Shown: piece by piece, positions 11,583 through 23,023 of the stretch | Position numbering within the stretch: position 1 is the stretch's first letter | Layout of the letters: each line of letters opens with the position of its first letter | Assembly: GCA_038496445.1 (NCBI GenBank) | Contig: JALMLS010000061.1 | Location: 92,434 to 156,433, forward strand | Direction of reading: 5' to 3' | Source: Trichosphaerium sp. ATCC 40318 | Taxonomy: Eukaryota > Discosea > Flabellinia > Trichosidae | Length of the DNA: 64,000 bases | The notes under the pieces: model-generated | Told to the model about the DNA's origin: nothing | The model's input: only the letters and a program-made list of their open reading frames with translations | Database searches by the model: none | Position numbers and translations under genes: made by a program

Positions 11583-11934
11583 ATGCAACTCCTATCTGTT
11601 CTCTCCTTTTCACTTATCGTACAAGGCGGATCTTGGAATCACGGCGCTGAATATCATTGCCCAGACCTACCTGGTAGAACTTGGCAAACAACTCACATTA
11701 TTACACCAATACAATACCATTCGTACGAATCGCTTGATGTATACATTCGATACCAATTTAGTTTGCTACTATGACAATGGATATGTTTGGACGACACCAG
11801 TAGATGTATACGCTGCGTCTGTTCAACCAGGTGCAAGCGGTGTATGGGCTTACTCTCATGGTCTCGGTGATAACGTTCACAAAGTCACTTGGTGTGCTAT
11901 TGACAGAGTACAATGTAGAATTGGTCTAGATTAG
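11583..11934 (+). CDS. small secreted protein, possibly frameshifted
   Basis: The ATG at 11583 begins MQLLSVLSFSLIVQGGSWNH, a good signal peptide, and continues with HGAEYHCPDLPGRTWQ. That frame ends in SLLL just after 11760. The following frame (+1) supplies TNLVCYYDNGYVWTTPVDVY and a plausible ending at 11934. Read together they would make one secreted beta-rich protein of about 115 residues with several cysteines. No GT-AG pair joins the two frames without loss: the nearest in-phase intron would remove about 100 bp of sequence that itself looks coding. So this is a frameshift (mutation or assembly error) or an intron model I cannot settle. The family is not recognised. Confidence 0.45.
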
Positions 11935-13136
11935 AAGAAACCACACTGATTGTTTGTCCAATAAAATGTATTTGTCTCAAAACACTTACTTACATTGTTC
12001 GCTCTTGTAAATTAACTTCATGTTGTGAAATTTCTCCATGACCCGGATTATCGATACTCACATTTTTTGCTTGTATTTGTTCATCACTGAGCATTCACTC
12101 ACTACATTGTAATAATTATTTGATTTATTTGATAGCGTTTCATCAAATATGAAGTATGGGAATTTTTTAGGTTATGACGAACTGAAAAATGGGATTATCA
12201 AAACTTGATTAATCAAGTGAAACGTTTTCCGATCTGCGCATAGCCTTGATTAAACGCTTACCCTATCGCTACTCTAGATTTGGACAAAGTCGGTGATTTC
12301 ACTACACGAAGTCATTTTAAAGTTAAAGCAGTATCTGTGCAGACAATTAGAAAGCGATATCAACTAGCATTCTCTCAAGAATGGTCAAAAAAAGGTGATT
12401 TTCAATGAACAAATAATCTCGATACTGACGGCTTTGTGAATGTGCTCAAAATACTGTAAAACTACGTACGAAGTGCTGTATGTGTTTTTCAAAATAAGAG
12501 AAACGCATTCATGAATTATTCCGGGGAAGTCGTTTTCCGGATGAAAACGCTCATTGTGTGGGGTAAGAGTAGATGGTGCAACCCATTCCATTCTGCCGTT
12601 GAGTTCACTCATTTCGAAAGGCGGTGAATTCAATGATAAGCTTGTCTCGTTTGCTCACGCTCAGTAGCGATATTAATACTAAACTAATCCATAAATTTCG
12701 GCCAGAACACAGCAGCTCGGAATTTTTGGAACCAAGGTTATCTTACATTAGTCGTTTTGGTAACATCTGGCCTCCAAAAATCCCAAGCTGTTTGTGAGCT
12801 ATTGGTATTTATTCTCGTACATCGGGTCGTAAAGGCTAGCTCGTGGCAATGATACTTGCACTATCTACAGGCTTTTTTGTGTTTTTTGATCGTTTTGCTA
12901 TCTACATTTGCTTGAACTCGTTTTTTTTGAACATGTTCCTAGTACAATTCTGTAATAGCCTAAAGAAGTCAGAAAAAAAAGCCACGAAATAATGAAAAAT
13001 ACAGTTTCGGATGTGGCACTTCTTTTCACTTCTTTTCTTTTTTTAAGGTGTATCGTTGTTACTGAAGTGTTGAAAAGAGAAACAAGCGCTTTACAGTGGT
13101 AGAGTACTTGATTTTTAAGGTAGGAGAAGGTTATAC
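11935..13136. other. long intergenic, possible coding relic
   Basis: About 1.2 kb. A plus-strand frame around 12275-12407 reads DLDKVGDFTTRSHFKVKAV and then IRKRYQLAFSQEWSKKGDF before a stop. It looks protein-like but has no start, no splice-supported extension and no recognised family, so it may be a relic. The minus-strand frame 12385-12633 has no supporting feature. The rest is A/T-rich. Confidence 0.35.
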
Positions 13137-15851
13137 TTACAACTGTGTTGAGCGCTTATCATTTGAAACAAGAGCATTAAAGTCCCAGTTTTCTTCCGGA
13201 TAAACATCACCCAATAAATGAGGATAGTACCTCAGAATACCAGAGCCACCAAGTGATCTTATTTGAGCCATAGAAACCCTGTACCTAAGTAAATAATTAG
13301 TAGAGTTACTTGTCTTGGTGTCAGACGGTTCGGTTCGTTCGTAAGAAGAAAATTTCGCAATTTACAAAAAAAAGCAAGAGCAAGATTGAGTGTTCTAAGC
13401 GTATTGAGAGGCTTCAAGCCTGTAAATATACTTCTTTTTAATTTTATGAGCTTGTACGTATTATAATGACCAGAATAAAGAAGTTTGATGGGACAGACAA
13501 TACCACAAGAGATAGTTTTGGGAAAACATGTGAAAAATTGAAATAAAGATTGGTTAGACTTTTTTTCCAAACTCTTTGCAGAAATTCCTCATGTGAAAGG
13601 TTTTAAGCTTACCACTCATTAAGAGAACCAACACCAAGTCTATTTTCAGTATCTTTAACAAACGATATTACGTTATCATCGTTAAGCCAAAACCCTCTTG
13701 ATACATTTTTACAGTTTTTTCTACTTTGCAGTTTTTTACTATTTTTTAGGCGTCTCCTATTGCGTATGGTCAGTTGTTTTCTAAGCACTGAGATTAATAT
13801 CTCACCTTGATTCCAATAATTCCATTTGAGCTTTCGTCTTCCTATCGAAGCATTGGTCTTAGTATAAAGCGATAGAAACAGCTTTTTGTCAGCAGATTGA
13901 AAAATTGTTGGTACCACAAGAATTTTAGCTCTTCTCTCAGGTTTGGATAGTGAATACACAATGCTTTAGGAAGTGACCCATACCTAGGAATGGGAGTGAG
14001 AAAACATATGTTTTAAACACGTGAGCAGAAGTTGGTGCGGAAAGGAAATTTATATTTATTTGGACATGGTACCTTGACACAATATCCTTTGCTCCTAATC
14101 TCATTACATCATGACTTGAAACATGTTTCCAATCACTTATAGTCTTAAGATCAAGCGTTAAAGCGATTTCGTTTAATTTCTCTAAGCTTGAAGGTGCCCT
14201 CCTAAGTGGAAAAAATAATTAGAATAACTTTTGGGTTTGACCAAATGGTTTGTGAACGTACACGAAAAGTGACTCAATCCATTGTTCTTTGGGGTGTATA
14301 AACCTAAGAATCTTGTAAAGCGATCCGTGCCTATTGTAAAGAGTAAGATTGAGTGTGATCAAGTATATTAAGCCAGCGTAGAAATACGAGAAAAGTTCTG
14401 AATCAACATTGCTTTGACTTACTTGTTGAGTAACCAAGCGCCACCAAATCGGTGAATATCTTGCCATCGTATATTATACCAATCTTTTACATTCTTTATA
14501 CCCAGTTCGTCTCCAATTCTATTGAATATCCGACGATGTCTGATACGATCACAACTAGCTGTTCTAATATTGTCTAAGGCAATAACTTGATAAAGTATGC
14601 GTACTGGAACTTCTGAACTTGCCAGTCATGCTCAGGATATATTGCATTGACTGCATTATATAACGAGTATTGATACCTAAAATATAACTTAACACGTGCA
14701 TTTCTGAAAGCAGAAAGAATGGAAAGAAAAAGTAAGAAACTCAATAATTATCCATTAAGAAGTACTTTGAAAGAACACCACCTCCGTTATAATGTTTTAT
14801 ATCGTCTACTGTTATATTATACCAATCTTGATATTTATCAATAGCTAATTGTGAACTAATCTCATCAAACTTTGCTCTTTGATTTCTGACGTCATCCCAA
14901 AAACCTTGAGGTGCAACTCTACAAAACGAAATATAAGTTCCTCGTCACTTACAACAAAATACAGTACGTACTTAAATGCCCATGGTACCCACGGATATTC
15001 ATGGTATATGATTCTCAACGCATTGTACAATGAACCATTGTAATATCTGTAGAAGAGATTAAAAAAAACAAAAAAAAAGAGAACATTCACTACCTATTAA
15101 TAAATGAACCACCATGTGCCGCTGCTTGCTCAAATGTAATATTATACCAATCACTCCATACACCTATGCCCAATATATTACCTATACGGTCTAAACGCCG
15201 GCGTTGATTTGAGATATCGGCCCTTTAAGCGAGTTAGTTAAGTTTGATTTTTGCCTTTTTATTGTCACATGCCAGTACTTTTGAGGAGCTATCCTACACT
15301 TTCAGTTATTCAAATCAAGCTTATGAACCATGTCACGTACTTGAATAAACCCATATCCCATTTATATTCAGGGTAGAGAGCTAACAACGTGTAATACAGA
15401 GAGTTTTTGTGCCTAAACTAAAGGTTCAAATGGAACTTATTTTTATGTTGGTGATCTTTGCTGTTACCTGTTTAAAATCGTTCCACCGCCAAGCTGTTTT
15501 ACTGCTGACTTGGTTGCGTTGTACCAATCCGATGGTTGGGATATTTGAAGCGCAGGAGCAATAACTGTATCAAAAAATATCCTCTGGTTGTCTATGACAT
15601 TCCAGTGGCCGTTTGCTACGCGTATAGAGGTCGGCGAGAATGACATGTTACGTATTGCGCCTGATTTAGTCAAAAAACGGTTATAACGATGTAGTAATGG
15701 TCGCGATGAAGAAAAAGAGTGTACAAACGCTGTACGACTCGAAACCTATGAAAAGGCGCTAATCATACCACATACCATTTGTTTTGCGTTTTTCGTATCC
15801 TAAACGTACAATACATTGCGTACAAACGCTATTGATTATTCTAGTGCGCAT
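13137..15851 (-). CDS. organelle-targeted(?) protein of tandem W-D-WYN / GG modules
   Basis: Minus strand, ATG at 15851-15849, stop at 13139-13137, many short introns. The N-terminus is basic and Ser-rich (AFVHSFSSSRPLLHRYNRF), like a mitochondrial presequence. The body repeats one module about six or seven times: a helix ending D-W-Y-N-x-T/I (PSDWYNATKSAVKQLGGG; WSDWYNITFEQAAAHGGS; YQDWYNITVDDIKHYNGGG; VKDWYNIRWQDIHRFGGAWL), then S-L-Y-x-A-L-x-x-I-Y-P-E-Y-x-W (SLYYTLLALYPEYKWDMGLF; SLYNALRIIYHEYPWVPWAF; SLYNAVNAIYPEHDW), then often GFWDD-x-x-N-Q-R. Later modules are more diverged. Introns tend to fall between D-W-Y-N and S-L-Y halves, so the exon pattern repeats with the module. The module seems familiar from other protists but I cannot name a function. 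Confidence 0.75.
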
Positions 15852-15970
15852 TTGATCAAAATCGCGAGTTTCGCGTTGGTTAGCGTTTAGTAGGAGTACC
15901 TAATACTTTGTTCATGCATTTAAGCATGCGAACTTTAAGCGCTCTTTCAACATTTTGGTTCTTTCTGGAT

Positions 15971-18842
15971 GACAACGTTATCTCATGATTCTTTTCCTGC
16001 GCCCCCGGGCTTTACTACCAATAGTAAAGTAATGGTACGAAACAGTACATACCGTTAATTGTTTTCTGTAATTATCGTTTAGTATGATGCATTCCCACAA
16101 GGTGCTAGTGCCTTGAAGTCTCCACGTATCAGTGGATCTTCTACAACAACGGAACTTGATTCAATGTGGCAAAATAGCCCACGCGGCACTGTAAGTAAAT
16201 TGGTGTTGTATTTGCGTTAATTAGATTGCCACCAGGGAAGGAGAAAACGCGCAATGTCCTTGACACACTCAACAGGCTTTCTTTCTCTTAGTGACTGGTG
16301 GGATGCCACTGTAAAGGTACCTTTGATATTACATCCAAAGCAGTTTACACTCACAAATGGTCATAAACTATCTTCACGTTAATATAACCACCATTGTAGA
16401 AGCAGCAAGTGTCCATAAATGACTTTATAAAACATCTATCAAAGTTAACTCTAGTGACCTATTACGACGTACAAATACTCAAATACTACTTTGGTACGCC
16501 AAAAAACAAAACTGGTGGCTTTAATTGGTTTCTTTTCATCAAAACACTTGCTTTTCTCCCTTCGCCCTACTTACGCTTGGAGCAGACCCTAGGAAACAAT
16601 CAAAATCGATAAGAAAGTCAAACTTTCTAGCGTTTACAGAAACCTTTGGTAGACCTGGTGTAAGCTTAAAATTGGTACGAACAACCATATTATAAAAGTG
16701 TTTGGAAAGTTTTTTGATAGATTTTCATAAATGAAATTTCGCCCTTGTTGCTTTTCGGAGAATATCCTTCCCACCTTGGAAATCGAGCCCTGTTTTACTA
16801 ATTCAGCTCTGCTATTTACTATATTAATTATTGACCTGTCATTAACAACAATACTTCGGCCTTATGAAAGACGACATCGTTTTAATTGATCTTTCTAGCT
16901 TCGTCAGTTATTTTCTACACCTTACTTTCTTGGATGGCTTTCAGTTGATGGTTCTACACATTTAATTACAAACATGAGCCCTGGCACTTTTATGATTCGA
17001 TTCAGCTCTGAGCGTTCCTATCTCAGCACAAGTACGCACTCTATTCCAAAAACCTGAAAACATCTTTTACATTTTTTTACCTTGCTTTTTCACGACATTG
17101 AGCGTTTCTATTGTGCGTTTATTTGCTTTGTCTAACGATACAAGGTTATGTAACATATAATTTAACATGTTATTTGGTACGTGCTTATTTCTAATATGTT
17201 TTAGCGTACATAAATGCTGAAAGAAAAATACAACACTTTAGAGTTTCTGTTGAAAAAGGAAAATTTAGAGCCACAAATACGCTTGTTTTTGATAGTATTG
17301 TAGCATTAGTGGAACACTACAAGGTAACTTAACTCACATAGGGCATTCTAATACATACTGCTCAAGGCTGTACAAGAAAATTAAATCATTTTTAGAGCTT
17401 ACTTAAATATCCTTGTCGTTCAGGCTTACTCTTAAGACATCGGTAAGCATTCCTATTCACGTGAATACTTATCAACGTATCCTTTAGCTTCTTTTTTCCT
17501 AATTGCACAAGACCAGAAGCTGAAAAGATACTTGCCAAGAGACTTTCTGGAACGTACGATAATTTTCTTTTTTGTCAAAATCATTCCTCTATTTTTTTTG
17601 TGCTCAGCTTGATGTTTAATCACGTGACATTTTTATTTATTGAGAGTTTGTATTTATATTTCTTTCACTAGGTATTTTTTCAGATTCAGCTCTTCGGGTG
17701 ATTGTATTACATTGTCATATAAGAGTGACGATGGATGTAATCATCTACCTATTAAATTAGTTCAAAACTTTGGAAGTATTGCATTCCATTGCTTTAATGA
17801 AAAATATCGAAGCTTGTATTCTATTCGGTACCATCAAGGTGGTGTATTAAAGAATGCTCTTACAACAGCCGCAGTTCCATTAGGTACCGTTGAATGACAA
17901 TAGTTTAAAAAGTTCCAACCACAGAACAACAACTTACTTTTCCATTTACAGACATTGGTTCTCTTGAGACTTATGCAAAGAGTGAAAATGATTTAGAAGT
18001 AGAAATAGCAGCACTTGAAATACCAAGGTGGTTACGCACCGAAAGTGCTATGAAACTAGCTCGTATTACATCATCTTTGCGTTCAATTTGTTCAAACATA
18101 TGTACGCCTGAACAAAAAATACTCTTGTTCTTTTTTTTCCGGGAATGCCTTCCCATCTCACATTTCTTTATCATAGCAATGCAGCACCTTATTGCAACTG
18201 AAAATAATATGCCATTTATGATACAATTATATACAATTGAAGCTACTTATAACGAGAATCCAAACATAGTGCAAAATTGCAGTTATTTAATAGACTTATT
18301 CTCACAAAGTACGTTTTCTTTAAATGCAAAAACCTTCCCATTGCCGCCTCGGTGAAAGATTTTTTCGTGCCATGCTCCTTCTAAATATATCATTCGTTCT
18401 AAATATTGACAAAAAAATCACGTGGCACTATTTTCACTCACAAGGGCGACGGCTTTTTAAAAAAACCTGTTCTAGTAATTTCCTTATGCACATGTTTCCT
18501 AATTAGCTCACTCTAGAGGACCTTAATAAACGACTTCAAACAAAGCATGCATCGTCTAGACGTGATTCAAGAAGGTTAAGACTAAAGACAACACCACGGC
18601 ATCTTATCCGTGCAGGCAAAGGAGGCCCTATATCTCCTAAAGAAGATTTCCAGATTTTTGGTACTTTGGTGCCTTCTACTTCCAGAGTTTCTTCAAACTC
18701 TCTACTTCTGTCACTAAAGGTGAAAGAAAAATATGAACGTCTACCTTCAGTACCTTTTGGTGGACTTGTTCCTACTTCTCCTCCGAAATCTTACCATGCT
18801 TTTGATGTTGAGGAGAAAAATGTAATTGTAGATAGAAATTAG
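15971..18842 (+). CDS. tandem SH2-domain signalling protein
   Basis: The gene starts at ATG 15971 (MTTLSHDSFPAPPGFTTNS) with a Pro/Ser-rich leader (FPQGASALKSPRISGSSTTT). A helical EF-hand-like block follows (VSINDFIKHLSKLTL, ILKYYFG, GRPGVSLKLF), then LFSTPYFLGWLSVDGSTHL and SH2 domain 1: PGTFMIRFSSERSYLSTST, IQHFRVSVEKGKF, VFDSIVALVEHYKSLLKY. SH2 domain 2 follows (PEAEKILAKRLSGTYFFRF, then SSSGDCITLSYKSDDG, SIAFHCFNEKYRSLYSI). Both keep the phosphotyrosine-binding Arg in I/F-R-F-S-S. The C-terminal part is helical (RTESAMKLARITSSLRSICS) and ends in a Ser/Lys/Pro-rich tail at 18842. Exons between about 16500 and 16900 are not fully resolved. It is likely a phosphotyrosine adaptor; no kinase domain is present. 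Confidence 0.82.
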
Positions 18843-19150
18843 CTTGCAACAAAAAATAATTCTCCACCAATTGTACCATAAAAAAAGTTTGTTTAAATTC
18901 TTTCAAATACGTCTGTGAAAGTAGTAGAAGATAAGCTGATGATCTGAGACTAAACAGCTCTATGCGCTGATGTTAATCGCTAGATCTAACTTACCTCTTG
19001 TTGTATTCCTATTGCAAGTTTTCGTTGTGTACCACAAATTGTACCCTATCAAATTCCTGGAAATTTGTGTTTAAAAACGGCTGACAACAAGATAAATTGG
19101 ATGTCAAACCAAAATGTACAAATCCATTTTGTAGAATATACGTGCTAACA
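18843..19150. other. intergenic / possible 5' exon of the next gene
   Basis: About 0.3 kb. The frame FRCVPQIVPYQIPGNLCL then TADNKINWMSN around 19020-19110 could be an upstream exon of the membrane protein that follows, but the splice phase to the next coding block does not fit in the models I tried. Confidence 0.35.
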
Positions 19151-19898
19151 GTCATTTTTAAGATTTGGGTTCACTTTCTTCAAACCAATTCGCTGGAACT
19201 TTACCTCACAACGTAATGGTAAAGGAGGATGTATTATGGGCAGCGTACTACAGCGAAGGTAAGATATTCATTAAAACTAAAGTGAACACATAATAGCCTT
19301 GATTGATTTATTAAAACTAAAGTGAACACATAATAGCCTTGATTGATTTATACTGTTCATCTGTGTTTTCATTTTGAAGGCATCAGAGGCAGTGATATTA
19401 TCTAACCACGTGTTTTAGTTCAGGTGTAGTAGCATGGGATATATTTGTGCCATCAGAACCAACGCTAATGGCTCAATACAAAACATCTGATTTCCCTAGT
19501 ACGAATTCGTTCAACAAGTTGGTTTTTTTTGACAAGCAAAATTTAAGGTGGGTTTCATGGTGTTTGGGGTGTTTATCCATTTGCTTCAAACGACTTAGTG
19601 TATGCATCAGATAGAGAAAATGGTAGGACATTAATTGGTGTATCAGTACAATTCCTCTTATGTTGTCATAGGATTGTTTATACTGGAGTTGGAAAACAAG
19701 CAAGTAAAGGAGGATACTAGATATAAAAGTACTCTTACTCTCTTACTCTTTTTTTATATGCTACTTTTTTACTGTTCTAATTACATGACTGTAGGCGTTA
19801 CAATCGTCTTGGCTGTTCTATCTGGTCTTTTATTTATAGCGTTAGTTATTGCTGTCATATTTTACCTTCGTAAAAGCACAAGATACAACGCAGTTTAA
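19151..19898 (+). CDS. single-pass membrane protein, 5' end unresolved
   Basis: Coding blocks in order: GSLSSNQFAGTLPHNVMVKE and VLWAAYYSEG, then across an intron VVAWDIFVPSEPTLMAQYKT and SDFPSTNSFN, then VWGVYPFASNDLVYASDREN, then LFILELENKQVKEDTRYK. A GTACTC...TGTAG intron leads to the last exon, VTIVLAVLSGLLFIALVIAV plus IFYLRKSTRYNAV, a strong transmembrane helix with a short basic cytoplasmic tail and stop at 19896-19898. The topology would be type I if a signal peptide lies upstream; none was placed. One exon junction (about 19505-19550) was not solved in phase, so partial decay cannot be excluded. The architecture resembles the membrane proteins at 44232 and 48109 but no sequence similarity was seen. 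Confidence 0.5.
19272..19350 (+). repeat. 40-bp direct tandem duplication inside an intron
   Basis: Two head-to-tail copies (40 and 39 bp, differing by one A) beginning TTAAAACTAAAG and ending CTTGATTGATTTA lie inside an intron of the surrounding membrane-protein gene. It is a simple local duplication. Confidence 0.9.
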
Positions 19899-20158
19899 TG
19901 TTAGACCCATGTTAAGGAAAAATCATCAAATTCTATTCCTTGAGTTACTACGCTTTCGTTACTCCTTTCAAGAAAATGTTACAATGTTAGTACTTACGTA
20001 CATACAATAAGCATCTTGAAATGATTTGTCACGTGCTTACAACAGGCGAGGTCCGGTTTCTTTTGAAAAAAAATAGTACTATTGTTTACTTTGAACGACT
20101 TTTTGTCTTTGCGCTCTGATGTTTTGAAAAAACGTGCGCTTACAAACTTCCTTCTAAT

Positions 20159-21080
20159 ATGACGTCTGGAAATACTTCACAAAACAACGTACAGCTATAA
20201 CAACGCATTCAAACGACTAAACCAAAGAAATTAGTTTAATTCTGATGAGTATGTTCTGTTGTGTCTTCCTTTAGAACTACAACTTGAAATCGTTGATTTA
20301 AGCTTTGAAGTTTATCAAAAGTGGCCATTGTTATCAAAACACACTGCGGTAACAACAAGGTTTGATAACGAGTTAAATAAACATGGGAAATGGATTAAAC
20401 GAACTCAGGTCAGTATTAGTCACGTGTATTTCAAAAATGGTAAACGTCATGGAGACTTAAAGCGTTGGTATCCAAACAAACAATTGATGGCTCACTTTAA
20501 GTTTTTTAATGGTAAGCGAGAAGGAGAGCACAAACGGTTCTATCAAGATGGTAAACTAAAGGATAGTTTTAATTACAAAGAAGGCAAACGAGAAGGCAAA
20601 GCCACTCGGTGGTGTAGAAATGGTCAATTACAAATGCAGTACATGTATGTTAATGATAAACTAGAAGGAGAAAAAAAGAAGTGGCATGAAAATGGGCAAT
20701 TAAACGAGGAAATTACTTACGTTAATAATAACAGAGAAGGAAAGCGTAGCCGCTGGTATGATGATGGTATAATGTCATTTCAAAGTACCTATGTCAAAAA
20801 TAAACTTGAAGGAGAATATAAGGAGTGGCACTACAATGGGCAATTGAAATACCATGGCTATTATGTCAACGATAAACTAGAAGGAGACTGGAAACACTGG
20901 AATGAAAATGGAATTTTGCAAAGGCAAAACAACTTTGTCAATGGTAAAAAAGAAGGAGAAGCCAAGAAGTGGCATTCCAATGGCCAGCTAAAGGAAGTAT
21001 CGTATTTTAAGGATGGTGAACAAAGTGGACAATGGAAAACCTACGACTCAGAAGGTATATTGATTGCAGATTTGGAGTGA
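20159..21080 (+). CDS. F-box-like protein with YwqK/MORN_2 repeats
   Basis: Exon 1 (ATG 20159, MTSGNTSQNN) is spliced to an exon starting FNSDEYVLLCLPLELQLEIV. The next stretch, LSFEVYQKWPLLSKHTAVTT, matches the F-box-like start of the paralogues at 31615-32278 and 55151-55814 (DLPVELQLEIID..FIKWPLLS). The rest is about nine 24-residue YwqK-type repeats (EGEYKEWHYNGQLKYHGYYV; EGEAKKWHSNGQLKEVSYFK). An F-box-like head would recruit SKP1-cullin ubiquitin ligase and the repeats would bind a target. The first is known of F-box families, the second is inference. The short first exon and splice phase are shared with the paralogues, supporting the start. Protein of about 287 residues, intact. Confidence 0.82.
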
Positions 21081-21565
21081 AAAAGAGTATTTAAAATAGA
21101 ATTCTTAACAAGGAAAGTGTATACAACACCAAAAAATGTAACATACTCGCGTTTTTCTGCTTGTTCGAAATAAAACACTTAAACCCACGTGATCTACTTT
21201 CATGTTAACTTCTCACTTGAAAGCTATTCTTTGTTAGCGCTAAATTATAGGTTTCGAGCTGGTTTGTGAGCACAGTAAGCATATTATGTAAGCTATCCTA
21301 TTGATGTATCTCTAAGGAATGCTTTGTGGTAGTAAGAGCTGAAGGTCACGTACTTGCTACTAATCGGGAGTGACATTTTGAAAAGTGGTGAGTGTGCGTT
21401 TTCAGAAAATTGGCAAAAGCAATATGCGTTTTTATTGCGCTTTACACTAGGTCATGGAAATCACAGTACTATTATCGGTAAGCCAAGGTCCCCAAAAACC
21501 AGACCACTTTTCTTTTATGACTTCACAAGCTTCTTTCGCTGATTTACCTACAAAGGATGTTAAGA
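21081..21565. other. intergenic between convergent genes
   Basis: About 0.5 kb, no coding pattern. A CACGTGAT palindrome-like motif is present at about 21187. Confidence 0.5.
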
Positions 21566-22860
21566 TTAGTCGTTGACAATACTATCATTTTGATTACCTC
21601 TATTCGGATTATAAACAGTTTCGAATATTTCAGCAGCACGTGATTTCATGGCATTCAATATATCAGGCTGCTCTGAAGATAAGTCGTGATGCTCGGTTGG
21701 ATCATTAATAATATCAAAAAGGCATCCAGCTCCACAATCATAACGCTTGTCATCACCTAAAAACAAAGAGTTAGAAAACTGTCATCAAACGACATTTTGC
21801 TATGGCAAATAACGCTTACCGACATAGTCTCCTCGTTTTGCAGTCGTCGCATTAGGATAGCTCATACCAGTCCAACCGGAACACCATTGGTCTCCTTGAA
21901 GTAGCTTGTAGTTTCCTAGAGAGAAACTTAGTCACGTGATAGCAGAAAATGATAAACTGTCCTACCTTTGATCAATTGAATGGCTTGTGGCCGTTTCTTT
22001 CTACCAGGGAAACTTGCAAGAGGAATCTCAGTTCTTGGTGATGTCTTATTCTTTCCAGTAATGAGAGACCATACACCAAGACTATCAATATCAGGAACAC
22101 CAGGTACAACATCTTTAGGATCAACACCTGCCAAGTTACATAAAGTTGAATACCAGTCACAAACATGTATGTATCCATCCTGTAAGAAAGTAAGAAAAGA
22201 GTGCTTATTACTGTGAGTACGTACAGTAGATGAACCTTTCTTATCAGAAGGTATAAAACCTCCAGCAACAAACGCAATACCACGAACACCTCTTTCCCAA
22301 TCAGAGTGTTTTCCTCCTTTCAATGGATAATTATTTGCTGCTCCTCCTTTGTACGTTGGTCCGCCATTACTTAAAGTTATGGGTAAGAAGTTTAATTTGA
22401 AGCTATTTTTCTTCTGGACCGAAGTACGTACTCTGTTGAAAATATGATCAAATTATCCCACATTTTCTTTTGTTTAAGAAGGGTTGTAATATTGTTAATG
22501 GCTTCATCAACGAAACTTGACATGCCCATGTACTTTTGTCTGTTCTCGTTGTCTAAACCAGGGTACATATCCTTGTACTTGTCAGGAACTTCAAGAGGAT
22601 CTAAATAGAGAGTAAGACAGTACAAGAAAACTCCATTTCGGGAAATGAGGTGTTTCGATTAAATTACTGTGACAGTTTTGGAACGCCATGTAAAGAAACA
22701 TAGGCTTTGATTTATCATGTGATGTTATCAAATCAAGTGCCTAGAGAGCAAGTAAGATATACGTGATAATACAATCCAGTGACGTACTTTTTTATTGTAC
22801 ATGTATCCAGCATATCCAGTGTTATTCATACCTATTGCTGGTAACTCGTTCTATTGTTAC
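21566..22860 (-). pseudogene. arylsulfatase, C-terminal half only
   Basis: Minus-strand exons match arylsulfatase B/GALNS-type sulfatases from the middle onward: NNTGYAGYMYNKK, then DPLEVPDKYKDMYPGL, YMGMSSFVDEAINNITTLL, LIIFSTEY, GGAANNYPLKGGKHSDWERG with VRGIAFVAGG, HVCDWYSTLCNLAGVDPKDV, DIDSLGVWSLITG, and C-terminal YDCGAGCLFDIINDPTEHHD. The N-terminal half, with the C-x-P-x-R formylglycine active site and the first metal ligands, is absent. The upstream direction runs directly into the F-box/LRR gene at about 22877. In functional sulfatases a DNGG block follows IIFSTD; here the matching site reads STEYVLRSRRK before an intron, also abnormal. The neighbouring block is the edge of the inverted duplication, so loss by rearrangement is the likely cause. 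It could not be an active sulfatase as it stands. Confidence 0.8.
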
Positions 22861-23023
22861 TGTTGTTCTTATCTAAATGTCTGCCTTACAGCAGTCTCAC
22901 TTAATAAATAGTATAACTACGGTAATCCTGTCTTATTTACATCTCTTCGTGAACCTTCAAGGTTTACTTATAAGCGCTACCATTTCACAATCAAAAAGGA
23001 AAAAACAGCCTTGTTCATTGTGT

